From Phycisphaerae bacterium (GTDB lineage Bacteria; Planctomycetota; Phycisphaerae; Sedimentisphaerales; UBA12454): DNA of 6,666 bases. Made by a program: the position numbers and the translations under genes. The stretch covers positions 1 to 6,666 of the forward strand of contig JAQTQF010000105.1 in the NCBI GenBank assembly GCA_028712345.1, read 5' to 3'. This document shows positions 6,256 through 6,666 of this stretch, one piece after another. Numbering within the stretch: position 1 is the stretch's first letter; each line of letters opens with the position of its first letter. Below the pieces are notes generated by a model. That model had not been told where the DNA came from and ran no database searches. It worked only from the letters and a program-made list of their open reading frames with translations.

Positions 6256-6666
6256 ATGAAAGCTTTTATAGAAAAACTTCTGGCATTTTTTAAAAAACTC
6301 GGCATTAAACCTAAGATGCTAATACCCTTAATTATCATACTCGTGGTTGGCATTTGGATTGGCAAGTCTATCGGGCCGGAAAAGTCTAAAACAGGGCAGG
6401 CTGCTACTGTAACCGAAGCCAAGCCTCAGATATGGACATGCTCGATGCATCCGCAAATAAAGTTGCCCAAACCTGGGCTATGCCCAATATGTAACATGGA
6501 GCTTATACCGCTTTCTACAGATGAAACAGAAATGGTTTCAAGTATGAGGCAGCTTACTGTCAGCGAAAATGCAAAAGAGCTGATGGATATTGAAGTCGCT
6601 CCCGTCGAACGCAAATTCGTCAGTACCGCTATACGGATGACAGGTAAGGTGGATTATGACGAAACC
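6256..6666 (+). CDS. CusB-type membrane fusion protein (RND efflux adaptor), N-terminal part; runs off window
   Basis: The frame is open to the last base, giving the first 137 residues of a longer gene. The protein family (HlyD/CusB) bridges an inner-membrane RND pump and the outer-membrane channel. Residues 1-20 are basic and cytoplasmic, and 21-37 form one membrane anchor (MLIPLIIILVVGIWIGK). A heavy-metal-binding module follows at 60-86: WTCSMHPQ, then PGLCPICNMELIPL, with Cys62, Met64, His65, Cys76, Cys79 and Met81 as likely ligands. This module sits at the N-terminus of many CusB/SilB-like adaptors and is the main reason for the metal assignment. From about 98 (RQLTVSENAKELMDIEVAPVERKFVSTAIRMTGKVDYDET) the sequence matches the start of the first adaptor beta domain of CusB-like proteins. 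AAAGGAT (6242-6248) precedes the ATG by 7 nt. The lipoyl, hairpin and remaining beta domains lie beyond the window, where a CusA-type pump gene would be expected. Confidence 0.9.
   Translation, partial: MKAFIEKLLAFFKKLGIKPKMLIPLIIILVVGIWIGKSIGPEKSKTGQAATVTEAKPQIWTCSMHPQIKLPKPGLCPICNMELIPLSTDETEMVSSMRQLTVSENAKELMDIEVAPVERKFVSTAIRMTGKVDYDET

Noticed and set aside
1..6666. Transposon ends, CRISPR arrays, tRNA or rRNA genes, phage genes
   Set aside because: No spaced repeat arrays, terminal inverted repeats, transposase motifs or tRNA-like folds were seen by reading both strands.

Overview
The window comes from a Gram-negative bacterium, shown by an outer-membrane efflux lipoprotein followed by a periplasmic adaptor. 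Base composition is moderate, roughly low-to-mid 40s % GC by eye. It makes heme by the glutamate (C5) route, since hemL is present and no ALA synthase is seen. The close-packed hemD-hemB-hemL order and the protein style would fit a Planctomycetota/Phycisphaerae-like or related lineage, but that placement is a guess from gene order and not a demonstrated fact. All supported genes lie on the + strand.

Region 1 (1-3638) is the 3' part of a tetrapyrrole operon: the end of uroporphyrinogen-III synthase (hemD, cut by the window edge), porphobilinogen synthase (hemB), glutamate-1-semialdehyde aminomutase (hemL) and the tRNA 2-thiouridylase mnmA. Every junction overlaps (11, 16 and 4 bp), so the four genes are almost certainly one transcript with coupled translation. 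The promoter lies upstream of the window. mnmA is a meaningful neighbour because the C5 pathway begins from glutamyl-tRNA, and tRNA-Glu is one of the tRNAs MnmA thiolates. Its Cys-x-x-Cys plus distal Cys pattern suggests an iron-sulfur type thiolase.

Region 2 (3639-4614) opens a metal-response locus. A near-consensus sigma-70 promoter has a 10-bp-arm inverted repeat (ATTATACCCC-TAT-GGGGTATAAT) lying across its spacer and -10 box, which is a typical arrangement for a CsoR-family operator. It drives a 93-residue CsoR-family repressor with the Cys-His-Cys copper ligand set. A 179-residue exported protein with a C-terminal YHS/TRASH-like cysteine motif and His/Met-rich ends follows.

Region 3 (4615-6666) begins with a 178-bp intergenic stretch holding a 20-bp imperfect direct repeat (17/20 identical, 74 bp apart) and a smaller 8-bp repeat. 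A CusC/TolC-type outer-membrane lipoprotein and the start of a CusB-type membrane fusion protein with an N-terminal heavy-metal-binding domain follow. The window ends inside this last gene; a CusA-type RND pump would be expected next.

The working model is that the CsoR-like repressor senses cytoplasmic Cu(I), the exported YHS protein binds metal in the periplasm, and the adaptor and outer-membrane channel carry it out of the cell. CsoR control of an RND-type exporter with a YHS periplasmic partner is the least ordinary thing here.
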